A stretch of DNA of 64,000 nucleotides from Cyclobacteriaceae bacterium (GTDB lineage: Bacteria; Bacteroidota; Bacteroidia; Cytophagales; Cyclobacteriaceae): positions 1 through 64,000 of the forward strand of contig JAHBTY010000005.1 of the NCBI GenBank assembly GCA_019638355.1. Reading direction: 5' to 3'. Shown piece after piece: positions 37,267 through 45,121 of this stretch; positions within the stretch are counted from its first letter, which is position 1, and every line of letters begins with the position of its first letter. The notes beneath the pieces were generated by a model, which saw only the letters and a program-made list of their open reading frames with translations, was not told the DNA's origin and made no database searches. The translations under genes were made by a program, and so were the position numbers.

Positions 37267-38486
37267 AAATGAATCTTAGTTTTATCTGATTCCATTTTTA
37301 CTATGGCCGACTCCAACGGGAGTTTATAGTAATGATTCAAGACCGTCTTCAAGTCTTTGCCAACAATAGCCGCAACCTCTGCCGGGCTTAAACCAAACCA
37401 CTGTGGTGCAAGTGAAATAAACGTTTTGCCGGCAGTGTGGGAGGTTATCAATCTATGTTTGGGTTGTTCTTTATCTTCATCGCGGCCGGCCACATTAACC
37501 CGGATTGTTAGCTTGCTATCAATACCTGCCTTTTCGCATACTGTTTTGATTGCGCGGTTTAGTACTTGTTCTGTAATTCGAGGGGACCTATTGCCGTTAG
37601 CTTCTATAATCTTCCTTGCCTTAGCCAGTAACGGAATGGTAACTTCCTTATCATTCTTTTGCAAGGTCATACGGATCCGGCCATCAATGATCCGGGTTTC
37701 ATTTACCCGCTTCAAATCGCTTATCCGTAACCCGGTATAAACACCAAGCAAAAACATATCCTTTGCCTTTTGCAATTCGGAACAATCGCTTACATCAACT
37801 TGCTCCAGTTGTTCCACTTCTTTATCCGATAGTGCAATGATTTCTTTCTTGCCGGTTCGAATCTTAATGGAGTTTACATTGTAGTCCAATGTTTTGAGAA
37901 ACCAACGTAGGTGTTTCATACGCTTGCCGTGTGTACTGTTGGCAAGCTTTCGTTTCTCCTGAAGGTAACGCTCGTAGGCAGTAACAATTGATTCGTTTAG
38001 GTCCCCCCTTTCAATGCCTCCATAACCTGCTTTGGTTAAGAACTCAAGAAATTGTTTCATGGATTCCCGCACGGCCTTTTGTGTAGAAGGTTCGTAATGG
38101 AATAGACTATTTTCCAGCCAGTCGTTGGCCAGGCTCTTAATTGATTTGTTGTTTGCCTTTTGCTTTTTGTCGCTGGTAAGCTTTGAGATTACACGTTCAG
38201 CTTCAAACTTATTGAACTCCTGTTTAACAGAGAATGGCGTTACCATTTCCTCACGGGCTTCTAACCGTGTTATTGCCTTGCCTATTCTGGATTTAACATC
38301 GTTTATTGCTTTGGCCACATCGCCCCGGTGATCTTTAGGAAATTGATCGGATGGGCTCCAGTCGCTTTTACGGATTCTCTGGCCGGTTGAGATCAACTCC
38401 GCCTGGTCTTTGAAGTAAAGGGCAACATATATCAACCCTTGATTACCTTGACCTGCTTTCTTTTTTAGAAGGAATCTGATCTTCAT
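37263..38486 (-). CDS. Tyrosine recombinase (integrase), non-canonical active site
   Basis: A 407-residue integrase of the Bacteroidota phage/transposon type: arm-binding N-terminal domain (MKIRFLLKKKAGQGNQGLIY), SAM-like core-binding domain (about 115-205, KSLANDWLENSLFHY), and a catalytic domain. Catalytic Arg is in YTGLRISDL (Arg254) and the nucleophile in NHYYKLP (Tyr386/387). The second Arg of HxxR is missing: SHTAGK has Gly353 then Lys. The usual GH before the Tyr reads GK (Lys377). It is encoded adjacent to the tRNA-Asp target, as expected for an integrase of this element. Confidence 0.88.
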   Translation of the reverse strand: MKIRFLLKKKAGQGNQGLIYVALYFKDQAELISTGQRIRKSDWSPSDQFPKDHRGDVAKAINDVKSRIGKAITRLEAREEMVTPFSVKQEFNKFEAERVISKLTSDKKQKANNKSIKSLANDWLENSLFHYEPSTQKAVRESMKQFLEFLTKAGYGGIERGDLNESIVTAYERYLQEKRKLANSTHGKRMKHLRWFLKTLDYNVNSIKIRTGKKEIIALSDKEVEQLEQVDVSDCSELQKAKDMFLLGVYTGLRISDLKRVNETRIIDGRIRMTLQKNDKEVTIPLLAKARKIIEANGNRSPRITEQVLNRAIKTVCEKAGIDSKLTIRVNVAGRDEDKEQPKHRLITSHTAGKTFISLAPQWFGLSPAEVAAIVGKDLKTVLNHYYKLPLESAIVKMESDKTKIHL

Positions 38487-38504
38487 TTTGACCCAATATA
38501 CAAC

Positions 38505-38541
38505 GGGTCAAGGTACGGGTCAAGATTTTACGGGGTCTAAA
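38505..38541. promoter_or_regulatory. Right integrase arm-site module
   Basis: GGGTCA, GGGTCAAGATTT and GTCTAAA at offsets 0, 12 and 30, in the same order and orientation as at 31700-31736 (26 of 37 bases identical, all in the words). A TTGACCC inverted copy lies at 38488, at the recombinase start, so binding may also repress it. Confidence 0.65.
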
Positions 38542-38574
38542 AGGTTGTAATTAATGTAGGAATGGCCTATATTT

Positions 38575-38601
38575 AAAAAAAAGAGGGGTATTAACCCCTC
38601 T
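38575..38601 (-). terminator. Element-supplied terminator for tRNA-Asp
   Basis: AGAGGGGT/ACCCCTCT hairpin with ATTA loop followed on the minus strand by eight T. It lies on the element side of the attachment repeat and replaces the chromosomal terminator now at 31596-31625. Confidence 0.85.
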
Positions 38602-38603
38602 CA

Positions 38604-38619
38604 GCGGTCCGGACGGGAC
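38604..38619. repeat. Right attachment repeat (attR-type)
   Basis: GCGGTCCGGACGGGAC, the second copy of the 16-bp block, comprising the tRNA-Asp 3' end plus one base; integration therefore restores a complete tRNA. Confidence 0.92.
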
Positions 38620-38678
38620 TCGAACCCGCGACCTCCTGCGTGACAGGCAGGCATTCTAACCAGCTGAACTACCGGACC
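38605..38678 (-). tRNA. tRNA-Asp (anticodon GTC)
   Basis: A full cloverleaf on the minus strand: acceptor GGTCCGG/CCGGACC, D-arm GTTCAGCTGGTTAGAAT, anticodon stem CCTGC/GCAGG around CTGTCAC, T-arm GCGGGTTCGAGTCCCGT, discriminator G. CCA is not encoded. Integration site of the element. Confidence 0.97.
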
Positions 38679-38768
38679 ATTCCATCATTTTTTGGCTTGC
38701 GCTTTTAAAATGAGGTTGCAAATATAGCGGTAGCTTTATGGATTGCAAAAAACAGCGTGATTATTTCT

Positions 38769-39260
38769 TTAAAGTGTTGTTTTATCTGAAGTTGAATTTG
38801 CCTTCCAAACGTACAGACCAATAACCAATATGAGAACAATTGTAAGAACAGGCAGGAACCACCCTCCTAATTTACTTGCCAGCATAGAGGTCAAATGGAT
38901 GTAAACAAAAATCATAAGTACTACTATCTTTAGAATTCGCATCATCCTTACAGCCAGCGTGTATTGCCGTTCGGCATTTTGAGGTGTAATTTCAATTGGA
39001 TAATTGAATGAATGGGGAAACCTCGAAACTACGGTTATCAAAACATATAACGAAGTATTGATTGCAACCAATAACCACAGCGAATTTTTACTACCCGAAG
39101 TTGTAGGTGTACCCGTGTGGTTGTAATGTGTTGGAATCTGGTCGGGCAAGGTTTCAAAGTTTATGATCAAAAAGAGTAAACCACCGGACCAAATCAGGAA
39201 GGCAATTGCTTCCAGGGCCCAATCAAATCTGGTAAGAGGGATGTTAATTTTAGGTTTCAT
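38769..39260 (-). CDS. DUF1648 membrane protein
   Basis: A 163-residue protein with four predicted membrane helices (WALEAIAFLIWSGGLLFLII, WLLVAINTSLYVLITVV, ILKIVVLMIFVYIHLTSMLA, FLPVLTIVLILVIGLYVW). LPDQIPTHYNHTGTPTTSGSK is the DUF1648 signature loop seen in SdpI-like immunity/membrane proteins. The start at 39260 is preferred over a Met eight codons upstream, since the helix-proximal MKPKINIPL is family-like. Function unknown. It follows the Gfo/Idh/MocA gene on the same strand. Confidence 0.85.
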   Translation of the reverse strand: MKPKINIPLTRFDWALEAIAFLIWSGGLLFLIINFETLPDQIPTHYNHTGTPTTSGSKNSLWLLVAINTSLYVLITVVSRFPHSFNYPIEITPQNAERQYTLAVRMMRILKIVVLMIFVYIHLTSMLASKLGGWFLPVLTIVLILVIGLYVWKANSTSDKTTL

Positions 39261-39295
39261 TTTCAAATCGCCTGGTATCAGCAATAAACCGCTAC

Positions 39296-40603
39296 CTAAA
39301 CCTTAGGCACTTTATAGCCATTGTTATATTTCGCAGACACTAACGCATTGGCCTTGTCTTCATTAAACTTTCCTTTGGATGCATCCCAACTTACTTTGCT
39401 TCCAGTTTTATATGAGATGTTTCCCATCTGGCAAACCAATGCTACGTTGGCCCCGGCTTCTATCGGGCAGGTTAATGCAGAGAAGTTACGACTCTTTACG
39501 GCTTGAATAAAGTTTACGGTATGCAGATCCAAACCAGAACCTTTGTTGGATTGAACGGGTGTAGCTTCCATACGTTTTTCGTCAGGTATAACTTCCCAGC
39601 CACCGCGCCAAAGTACAAGTGTACCGTTGTTGCCAATGTAGGAGATACCATGATCTCTACCATAGTTACCATTACTGATACTTTGGGCATGTTCCCAAAT
39701 CATATTGTAACCATCAAACTCGTAAACCGTTGCCAAGGTATCGGGCGTTTCATGCGCGCCATTTGGGTATGCATACTTGCCGCCTAATGCAACTGCCGAT
39801 TTTGGCAACGCTGCATCCATACCCAGCAGAGCATAATCAATCAGGTGAACACCCCAGTCTGTCATTAGTCCACCGGCATAATCCCAATACCACCGGAATT
39901 GAAAATGGAACCGGTTTGGATTGAAGGGTCTTTTTGGTGCGGGCCCCAACCATAAATCGTAGTTTACACCAGCCGGTACAGGTCCATCGGGTTTTACTTC
40001 GATGTTTCGCATCCAACCTTGATACGCCCATGCTTTTACCGTTCTTATTTTACCCAGCTTTCCTGATTTGATAAAGTTGAGTGCATCCACAAAATGCGGC
40101 ATGCTGCGTTGCCACTGCCCTACCTGTACGGCACGGTTGTATCGTTTTTGAGCAGCCACCATTATATTACACTCTTCAATCGAATTTCCGATTGGCTTTT
40201 CAACATACACATCTTTGCCGGCTTCGCATGCTTCAACCATTTGTAAACAATGCCAATGATCAGGAGTACCGATAATCACAACATCGATATCTTTATTCTC
40301 GAGTAGTTTCCGATAGTCGGCATAGGTCTTGGTTTGAATTCCATTTTTTGCCAACTCGTACTTGCGGTAGTTCAATACATTATCATCTACATCGCAAAGG
40401 CCCACAACGTTTACCTCCGGAATTTTCATAAAAGAAGTCAAATCAGACCAGCCCATACCATTTACGCCAATGACACCTACATTTATTTTATCATTGGCGG
40501 TTATGCCTGTGGTGCGGGCAAATGAAGTCATAGGAAAGGCGGCCAACCCTAACGATGCCAAAGCAGTTTTCTGAATAAACTTTCTGCGTGAAGAATTTTT
40601 CAT
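39296..40603 (-). CDS. Gfo/Idh/MocA-family oxidoreductase, Tat-exported
   Basis: A 435-residue NAD(P)-dependent sugar oxidoreductase. The N terminus has a twin-arginine signal (SSRRKFIQKTALASLGLAAF). Rossmann fold: INVGVIGVNGMGWSDL and VVIIGTPDHWH; catalytic/cofactor motif DVYVEKPIGNSIEEC. C-terminal domain contains DWGVHLIDYALLGMD. Tat-exported members are common in Bacteroidota and act on sugars in the periplasm; the substrate is unknown. The DUF1648 gene lies just downstream. Confidence 0.93.
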   Translation of the reverse strand: MKNSSRRKFIQKTALASLGLAAFPMTSFARTTGITANDKINVGVIGVNGMGWSDLTSFMKIPEVNVVGLCDVDDNVLNYRKYELAKNGIQTKTYADYRKLLENKDIDVVIIGTPDHWHCLQMVEACEAGKDVYVEKPIGNSIEECNIMVAAQKRYNRAVQVGQWQRSMPHFVDALNFIKSGKLGKIRTVKAWAYQGWMRNIEVKPDGPVPAGVNYDLWLGPAPKRPFNPNRFHFQFRWYWDYAGGLMTDWGVHLIDYALLGMDAALPKSAVALGGKYAYPNGAHETPDTLATVYEFDGYNMIWEHAQSISNGNYGRDHGISYIGNNGTLVLWRGGWEVIPDEKRMEATPVQSNKGSGLDLHTVNFIQAVKSRNFSALTCPIEAGANVALVCQMGNISYKTGSKVSWDASKGKFNEDKANALVSAKYNNGYKVPKV

Positions 40604-40745
40604 AATCGATTTATTTAATTGATGAAGTGTTTAGAAGTTTACCTTCCTGATTTTAGGATAGAAGTTGGAAAGTTTTAATAACGTATGAAATTTACGCGTA
40701 GCCAGTCGAAATAAAAACTTATTTTTAGAGTTCGGTTATTAACCT

Positions 40746-40955
40746 ATGAAGCGCGGATTCTTTATTCTACTCATTACAATCCTGGCCTCGTCATGCAGCT
40801 TGTTTGACAAGGGCCAGCAATCACAGAAAGTAGTAAAACCCCGCACGCATAAAGTTTGGGCGAAAGGAAATCGATACCGGATTGATATTCCTATCGGCAA
40901 TCGCCACATTAGGATGTTTGAACGCAAACGTACCAAGATGGTGCGGATGAAATAA
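40746..40955 (+). CDS. Small lipoprotein, unknown
   Basis: Sixty-nine residues: MKRGFFILLITILASSC (lipobox ASSC, Cys17), then a basic tail rich in Lys/Arg (KVVKPRTHKVWAKGNRYRID, IGNRHIRMFERKRTKMVRMK). It stands divergent from the oxidoreductase and is followed by an inverted-repeat hairpin. The lipobox and lone placement support a real gene; the positively charged tail could contact LPS or DNA. No family recognised. Confidence 0.65.
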   Translation: MKRGFFILLITILASSCSLFDKGQQSQKVVKPRTHKVWAKGNRYRIDIPIGNRHIRMFERKRTKMVRMK

Positions 40956-41006
40956 TTGACAATAAGCAATTGACAATAGGCAAAAGCCACTACAAAATTG
41001 TCAATT
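40954..41006. repeat. AATTGACAAT direct/inverted repeat between convergent genes
   Basis: AATTGACAAT at 40954 and 40968, and its reverse complement at 40997-41006, in the 52-bp gap between the lipoprotein gene and the TetR gene. It can fold as a hairpin and may end transcription from both sides. Confidence 0.55.
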
Positions 41007-41007
41007 C

Positions 41008-41637
41008 TTAAACTAGTCCCTTCAACACCATTTCAATGTTTCTGCGAAAGAAAAATTTTACAGGGCTTAATTGCTGAATATGGGCTGTAACCACCGAACC
41101 ATAAAAAATTGTACTCAGTAGATTCGTTAGATCGCGCGTGGAAGCTGTTTTGGTAATTTCTTTTTTGAAGATGGCTTCCAATGTAAACTTTTCAAACATC
41201 TGGTCGAGCGATTGAATTTCTACCAGGTGAATATCTTTTACCTCCGGGAAGATGAGTTTTTTCTCTTCGGCTTTAACCGGAAACGGTTTGGGCGGTCGTT
41301 TTAAGTCGGCCAGGTAAGCAAATAAACTTAGAATAATTCCAGGATGTGTTTCACACTCTTCGGCCAGTTTATCAAACAGGTAGGTTATTCCGGCAACACC
41401 TTCCTTCGGTTTATCCCGAAAATCAACGGCTCGCTTCAAACACCAAATCCGGAAATAGTAGAGAAGAATATCTTCCTTTTGCGGAAAATACTTAAACAAG
41501 GTTACCTTCGATATTTTCACTTTCGAACATATCTCTTCTACATATAAATCATCAAATGATTTCTTACCGATAAGTTTAATGGTGTGATCCAATACACCAA
41601 GCTTTAATCGGGCGGCTTTTTCTTTTCGCAGGCTCAT
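41008..41637 (-). CDS. TetR-family transcriptional regulator
   Basis: A 209-residue regulator from the ATG at 41637 (an upstream one at 41664 adds nine residues). N-terminal HTH: GVLDHTIKLIGKKSFDDLYV, EEICSKVKISKVTLFKYFPQ, with the typical TLFxYF turn; the C-terminal helical ligand-binding domain is not family-specific. It is divergent from the gamma-glutamyltransferase gene with only 56 bp between starts, so it may control itself and that gene. Confidence 0.9.
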   Translation of the reverse strand: MSLRKEKAARLKLGVLDHTIKLIGKKSFDDLYVEEICSKVKISKVTLFKYFPQKEDILLYYFRIWCLKRAVDFRDKPKEGVAGITYLFDKLAEECETHPGIILSLFAYLADLKRPPKPFPVKAEEKKLIFPEVKDIHLVEIQSLDQMFEKFTLEAIFKKEITKTASTRDLTNLLSTIFYGSVVTAHIQQLSPVKFFFRRNIEMVLKGLV

Positions 41638-41693
41638 GGTAATCTTCGATCGGAAGTAATACATTTAACCCCATAAAACCAACCTCCTGCTCT

Positions 41694-43379
41694 ATGAAGC
41701 GCATCTTTGTTCTACCATTGGCTGTATTATTCCTTGCATGTGGATCGCATACCGAAAAAGTAATTGGCCTTGTGGCCGATTCGGCAATGGTCGTTTCGGC
41801 CCATGCACTGGCCTCACAAGTGGGTGTCGATATTATGAAGCAAGGTGGTAATGCTGTTGATGCAGCCATTGCAACACATTTTGCATTGGCTGTTGTATTT
41901 CCGGCTGCGGGCAATATTGGGGGTGGTGGATTTATGGTGGTACGATTAAAAGACGGTACTACCGCTACTTTGGATTTCCGCGAGAAAGCTCCGGCAGCAG
42001 CTACCACTACTATGTATTTGGATGCCGATGGCAATGTAATTCCCGATCTAAGTACCCAAGGTCATCTTGCTTCCGGGGTACCGGGCTCGGTTGCCGGTAT
42101 GGTAGAAGCGCATAAAAAGTACGGTACACTTCCGTGGAGAGATTTGATACAACCCGCTATTGATCTTGCTCTGAATGGCTTTACGATTTCTGCCCGCGAA
42201 GCCAACTGGTTTAATGAAATGCAGGAAGATCTGAAGAAGTACAATACCGTAATGCCTGAGTTTTTGTTACGCGATGCCTGGAAAGCTGGCGATTCTATAA
42301 AATGGGTTGATCTGGCTCGTACCCTTGCATTAATTCGGGATAATGGCCGGGCAGGATTTTACGAAGGTTCAACTGCCGAAAACATTGCAGCCGAAATGAA
42401 GCGCGGCAAGGGGCTAATCACATTAGAAGACTTGAAAAACTATGAGGCTGCCTGGCGCGAGCCGATTGTAGCAAACTACAAGGACTATAAAATTATTTCG
42501 ATGCCACCATCATCAAGTGGCGGGGTTTGCCTGGTGCAATTACTAAAATCGGTAGAGCCTTACCCTATTAAGCAGTGGGGTCATAATTCAGTTGCCACCA
42601 TTCATTTAATGACCGAAGCTGAACGCAGAGTGTATGCCGATAGGGCGATTTACCTGGGCGATCCTGACTTTTACAAAGTTCCCTTAAAGCAAATGATGGA
42701 TGACCAGTATAACGATGAGCGCATGAGCACGTACGATCCTGACAAGGCAACTCCCAGTACCGAAGTAAAGGAGGGTGCGATTGCTGGTTATGAATCGGAA
42801 GAAACTACACATTACTCTATTGTTGATCCTTTTGGCAATGCGGTTTCAGTAACAACTACTATCAACGGTTGGTTTGGTTCGCACGTAGTGGTTGGGGGCT
42901 CAGGTTTCTTTTTGAATAATGAAATGGATGACTTCAGTTCCAAACCGGGTGTACCCAATATGTTTGGCGTGATAGGGGCCGAGGCCAATAAGATTGAGCC
43001 CAATAAACGCATGCTTAGCGCGATGACGCCTACTATTGTAGAAAAAGATGGTAGATTATTTATGGTAGTAGGTACACCAGGCGGATCAACCATAATTACT
43101 TCGGTGTTTCAGGTAATTTTAAATGTTGTAGAACACGACATGCGCATGCAGGAAGCTGTGAACGCTAAGCGTATTCATTCACAATGGTTACCTGATGCAA
43201 TTTTTCCGGAGGCGGGTGCGCTAACAAAAGAAGACAGCCTTGCACTTGTAAAAATGGGGCACAAGCTTACCCCACGCAGATCAATTGGGCGTGTGGATGC
43301 TATATTGGTTTTACCCAATGGTAAGCTGGAAGCCGGTGCTGATAATACAAGGGGTGATGATGCGGCAGCGGGCTACTAA
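41694..43379 (+). CDS. ggt: Gamma-glutamyltransferase, predicted lipoprotein
   Basis: A 561-residue GGT precursor hydrolysing glutathione and other gamma-glutamyl compounds in the periplasm. Lipobox LFLAC (Cys16) suggests membrane anchoring. The enzyme self-cleaves before Thr371 in [12 protein letters not shown], leaving a large subunit ([20 protein letters not shown]) and a small subunit; [16 protein letters not shown] is the conserved substrate loop. Divergent from the TetR gene. Length and motifs are complete. Confidence 0.95.
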   Translation: MKRIFVLPLAVLFLACGSHTEKVIGLVADSAMVVSAHALASQVGVDIMKQGGNAVDAAIATHFALAVVFPAAGNIGGGGFMVVRLKDGTTATLDFREKAPAAATTTMYLDADGNVIPDLSTQGHLASGVPGSVAGMVEAHKKYGTLPWRDLIQPAIDLALNGFTISAREANWFNEMQEDLKKYNTVMPEFLLRDAWKAGDSIKWVDLARTLALIRDNGRAGFYEGSTAENIAAEMKRGKGLITLEDLKNYEAAWREPIVANYKDYKIISMPPSSSGGVCLVQLLKSVEPYPIKQWGHNSVATIHLMTEAERRVYADRAIYLGDPDFYKVPLKQMMDDQYNDERMSTYDPDKATPSTEVKEGAIAGYESEETTHYSIVDPFGNAVSVTTTINGWFGSHVVVGGSGFFLNNEMDDFSSKPGVPNMFGVIGAEANKIEPNKRMLSAMTPTIVEKDGRLFMVVGTPGGSTIITSVFQVILNVVEHDMRMQEAVNAKRIHSQWLPDAIFPEAGALTKEDSLALVKMGHKLTPRRSIGRVDAILVLPNGKLEAGADNTRGDDAAAGY

Positions 43380-43396
43380 ATTTACTTCGCAATTAT

Positions 43397-43777
43397 TTAC
43401 GGGTGTCCAAGCAACCATTTCTCAGCTTCACTAAAATCCTCAAAGGTTTTTATGGTAAACCCGCGTCTGGTACTTACTTCCTGCCAATAGCTGGCAAAGT
43501 CGCGATGGTGTCTTTCAAACACGGCTGCAACCGTGATATTACGTAGCTGTGGCAAATTTTGTTCGTAGGTTTTAACAATATTAAATGCTTCGGTAATGCG
43601 AACCTGAATATCCAATTGCCGATAGTCCACTAACATTTTAGTACTCTCGGTTTCCTGCGCTTTCCGTATAATTGTAACGGCAGTATCTACCATATCTTTA
43701 AGCGACTTGCGCACACCATGCCCGGTTACCAACAAGTAGTTATCTTTTAATTCGAATGTAACGGGTTGCAAGCTCAT
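43397..43777 (-). CDS. STAS-like small protein
   Basis: A 126-residue alpha-beta protein (VTFELKDNYLLVTGHGVRKS, TKMLVDYRQLDIQVRITEAF, NITVAAVFERHHRDFASYWQ) that reads like the SpoIIAA/STAS-like fold, which usually mediates protein-protein regulation. It lies 10 bp downstream of the Rieske gene on the same strand and is probably co-transcribed. No catalytic residues visible; family placement is tentative. Confidence 0.6.
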   Translation of the reverse strand: MSLQPVTFELKDNYLLVTGHGVRKSLKDMVDTAVTIIRKAQETESTKMLVDYRQLDIQVRITEAFNIVKTYEQNLPQLRNITVAAVFERHHRDFASYWQEVSTRRGFTIKTFEDFSEAEKWLLGHP

Positions 43778-43787
43778 CGCTACAAAA

Positions 43788-44837
43788 TCAGGTAACCCAA
43801 TGTAACGTTTGCGGCTGTATCGGGTTTTCGAAAGGTTGATTGTTTTGCTGCGCCAACGCCCATAAACGTTTTATCTCGTAATACCACCGCGCCTGCATAT
43901 CGGGTTCGCCAATCAACATTAAAGTGGGTTTCGATTTTAAGCCTTCGCTCAGTTTGTTGAACACACCCAAATCCTGCCCGATAAATTGTTTGCCCAGTCG
44001 TTTTAAAGGCCACCATAACCACTTGGTAGCGGGCAGCGAACTATAAAAGATATGGGTTAACTCAGTTTGATTTTCATTGATGGGTGTAAGAGCAGTAATC
44101 GAAACCACCTGGTGCTTCTCACCTACCAGAATATGCTCGGTACGAATTCCAGGAATCTCAAATGTAATTTCTGTAGAGGTACCGCCTTTCAAAACGCTAT
44201 AACCTTTGGAATTGGAAGACGGTGCATGGCGCACCATCTTAAATCCTTTTACCGTAGGTTCAAACTGCTTCTCTTTTATTTTTAATTTCTTGGCCGATCG
44301 CCAATACCACGATTGATGCACAAATGTAACGTGCGAAGGATCAATCAATCCGATAACGGAATGATCGATATCAGCTGGCATGGTAACCGTTTCTACATGC
44401 AGAAATTTTTTATCGGCTGGTAATACAAGATTTGGTGGGCCTTCTTTCGGAACCACGTTGGGTAACTTTTTTTCGGGAATGTAAACCCACACGGTACCGT
44501 TTATCTCTTCGCAGGGATATTGAAATACTCTGATCTTTTTAATATCGATGGTATTGTCGGGCGGTAATGCCGGTATTTCCACGCACGTGCCGGTGGTATC
44601 AAACTTCCAACCGTGGTAACAACATTGCAGGGTACAATCTTCAAACCAGCCTTGCGATAAAGGCACACCCCGGTGTGCACAGTTATCGCGCAAAGCAAAG
44701 GGTTTACCTTGTTTATCACGCCCGAAGACAATCTTCTCGCCACAGATTTGCTTACCTACCAGCTTACCCGATTTCAGGAATGAACTGTGGAAAGCCAGGT
44801 ACCAGAGATTTTTTAAGTATAATGAAGGATCGGTCAT
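43788..44837 (-). CDS. Rieske non-heme iron oxygenase
   Basis: A 349-residue oxygenase alpha-subunit type. The Rieske [2Fe-2S] motif is CAHRG...CCYHGW (about residues 48-71); the mononuclear iron ligands lie in the catalytic half (IGLIDPSHVTFVHQ region, with Asp/His around 155-168). Such enzymes hydroxylate rings or lipids and need a separate reductase, none of which is nearby. It resembles the PaO/vanillate-demethylase-like group. The STAS-like gene follows. Confidence 0.88.
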   Translation of the reverse strand: MTDPSLYLKNLWYLAFHSSFLKSGKLVGKQICGEKIVFGRDKQGKPFALRDNCAHRGVPLSQGWFEDCTLQCCYHGWKFDTTGTCVEIPALPPDNTIDIKKIRVFQYPCEEINGTVWVYIPEKKLPNVVPKEGPPNLVLPADKKFLHVETVTMPADIDHSVIGLIDPSHVTFVHQSWYWRSAKKLKIKEKQFEPTVKGFKMVRHAPSSNSKGYSVLKGGTSTEITFEIPGIRTEHILVGEKHQVVSITALTPINENQTELTHIFYSSLPATKWLWWPLKRLGKQFIGQDLGVFNKLSEGLKSKPTLMLIGEPDMQARWYYEIKRLWALAQQNNQPFENPIQPQTLHWVT

Positions 44838-44890
44838 AGCTGCTGCAAATATTGAATTTATTTAGAAGTATTGAGAGGGCTTAACATTTC

Positions 44891-44906
44891 ACGCAAAGAC
44901 GCAAAG
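44891..44906. repeat. ACGCAAAG tandem repeat
   Basis: Two adjacent ACGCAAAG copies in the spacer after the HigA-like peptide gene. The word recurs in Bacteroidota spacers in my recollection; no function suggested. Confidence 0.5.
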
Positions 44907-44949
44907 AAAATCGCAGAGTTTTCAAATTTCCCAACCATTAATTCTTTTA

Positions 44950-45099
44950 TTACTGTTCAATAAAAGGTGTCAGTGCCAGGAGCAACTTGCCTTTTGGGGT
45001 ATCCGGTGTTGGATCATTCTCCATCAACTCTTCCACTTTCTGAAGATAACATTCGTATTCCTCAACGGTTTCTATTTCCTCAAGTTTAAAATCATTCAT
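44950..45099 (-). CDS. 49-residue HigA/COG5499 N-terminal-like peptide
   Basis: An ATG at 45099 opens 49 codons: MNDFKLEEIETVEEYECYLQ then KVEELMENDPTPDTPKGKLL. The pattern (TxxxYExxLxxVEELMxxDPxTPxG) matches the N-terminal dimerisation region of COG5499/HigA-type antitoxins, but the stop comes before the HTH domain, and no toxin gene is beside it. It may be a remnant of a toxin-antitoxin locus or a free-standing small protein. Confidence 0.6.
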   Translation of the reverse strand: MNDFKLEEIETVEEYECYLQKVEELMENDPTPDTPKGKLLLALTPFIEQ

Positions 45100-45121
45100 A
45101 AATACAAATTAATAAACTATT

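Larger units (their letters stand above)
31626..38619. mobile_element. Integrative element in tRNA-Asp, about 6.98 kb
   Basis: The unit is bounded by the 16-bp repeats GCGGTCCGGACGGGAC (31626-31641, 38604-38619), which are the last bases of tRNA-Asp plus one. A tyrosine recombinase lies 120 bp from the intact tRNA, facing inward. Eleven genes are seen: one unknown on the plus strand near the left end and the rest on minus. Modules: integration (recombinase, arm sites), regulation (two HTH proteins), replication-like (DUF3987, DnaB-N-like, iterons), and unknown cargo (DUF5618, 287-, 114-, 89- and 60-residue proteins). No capsid, relaxase or known defence gene was found, so it may be a satellite or be moved by helpers. 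Confidence 0.9.

Noticed and set aside
31626-38619. Conjugative element or complete prophage
   Set aside because: No relaxase, coupling protein, terminase, portal or capsid gene is recognisable.
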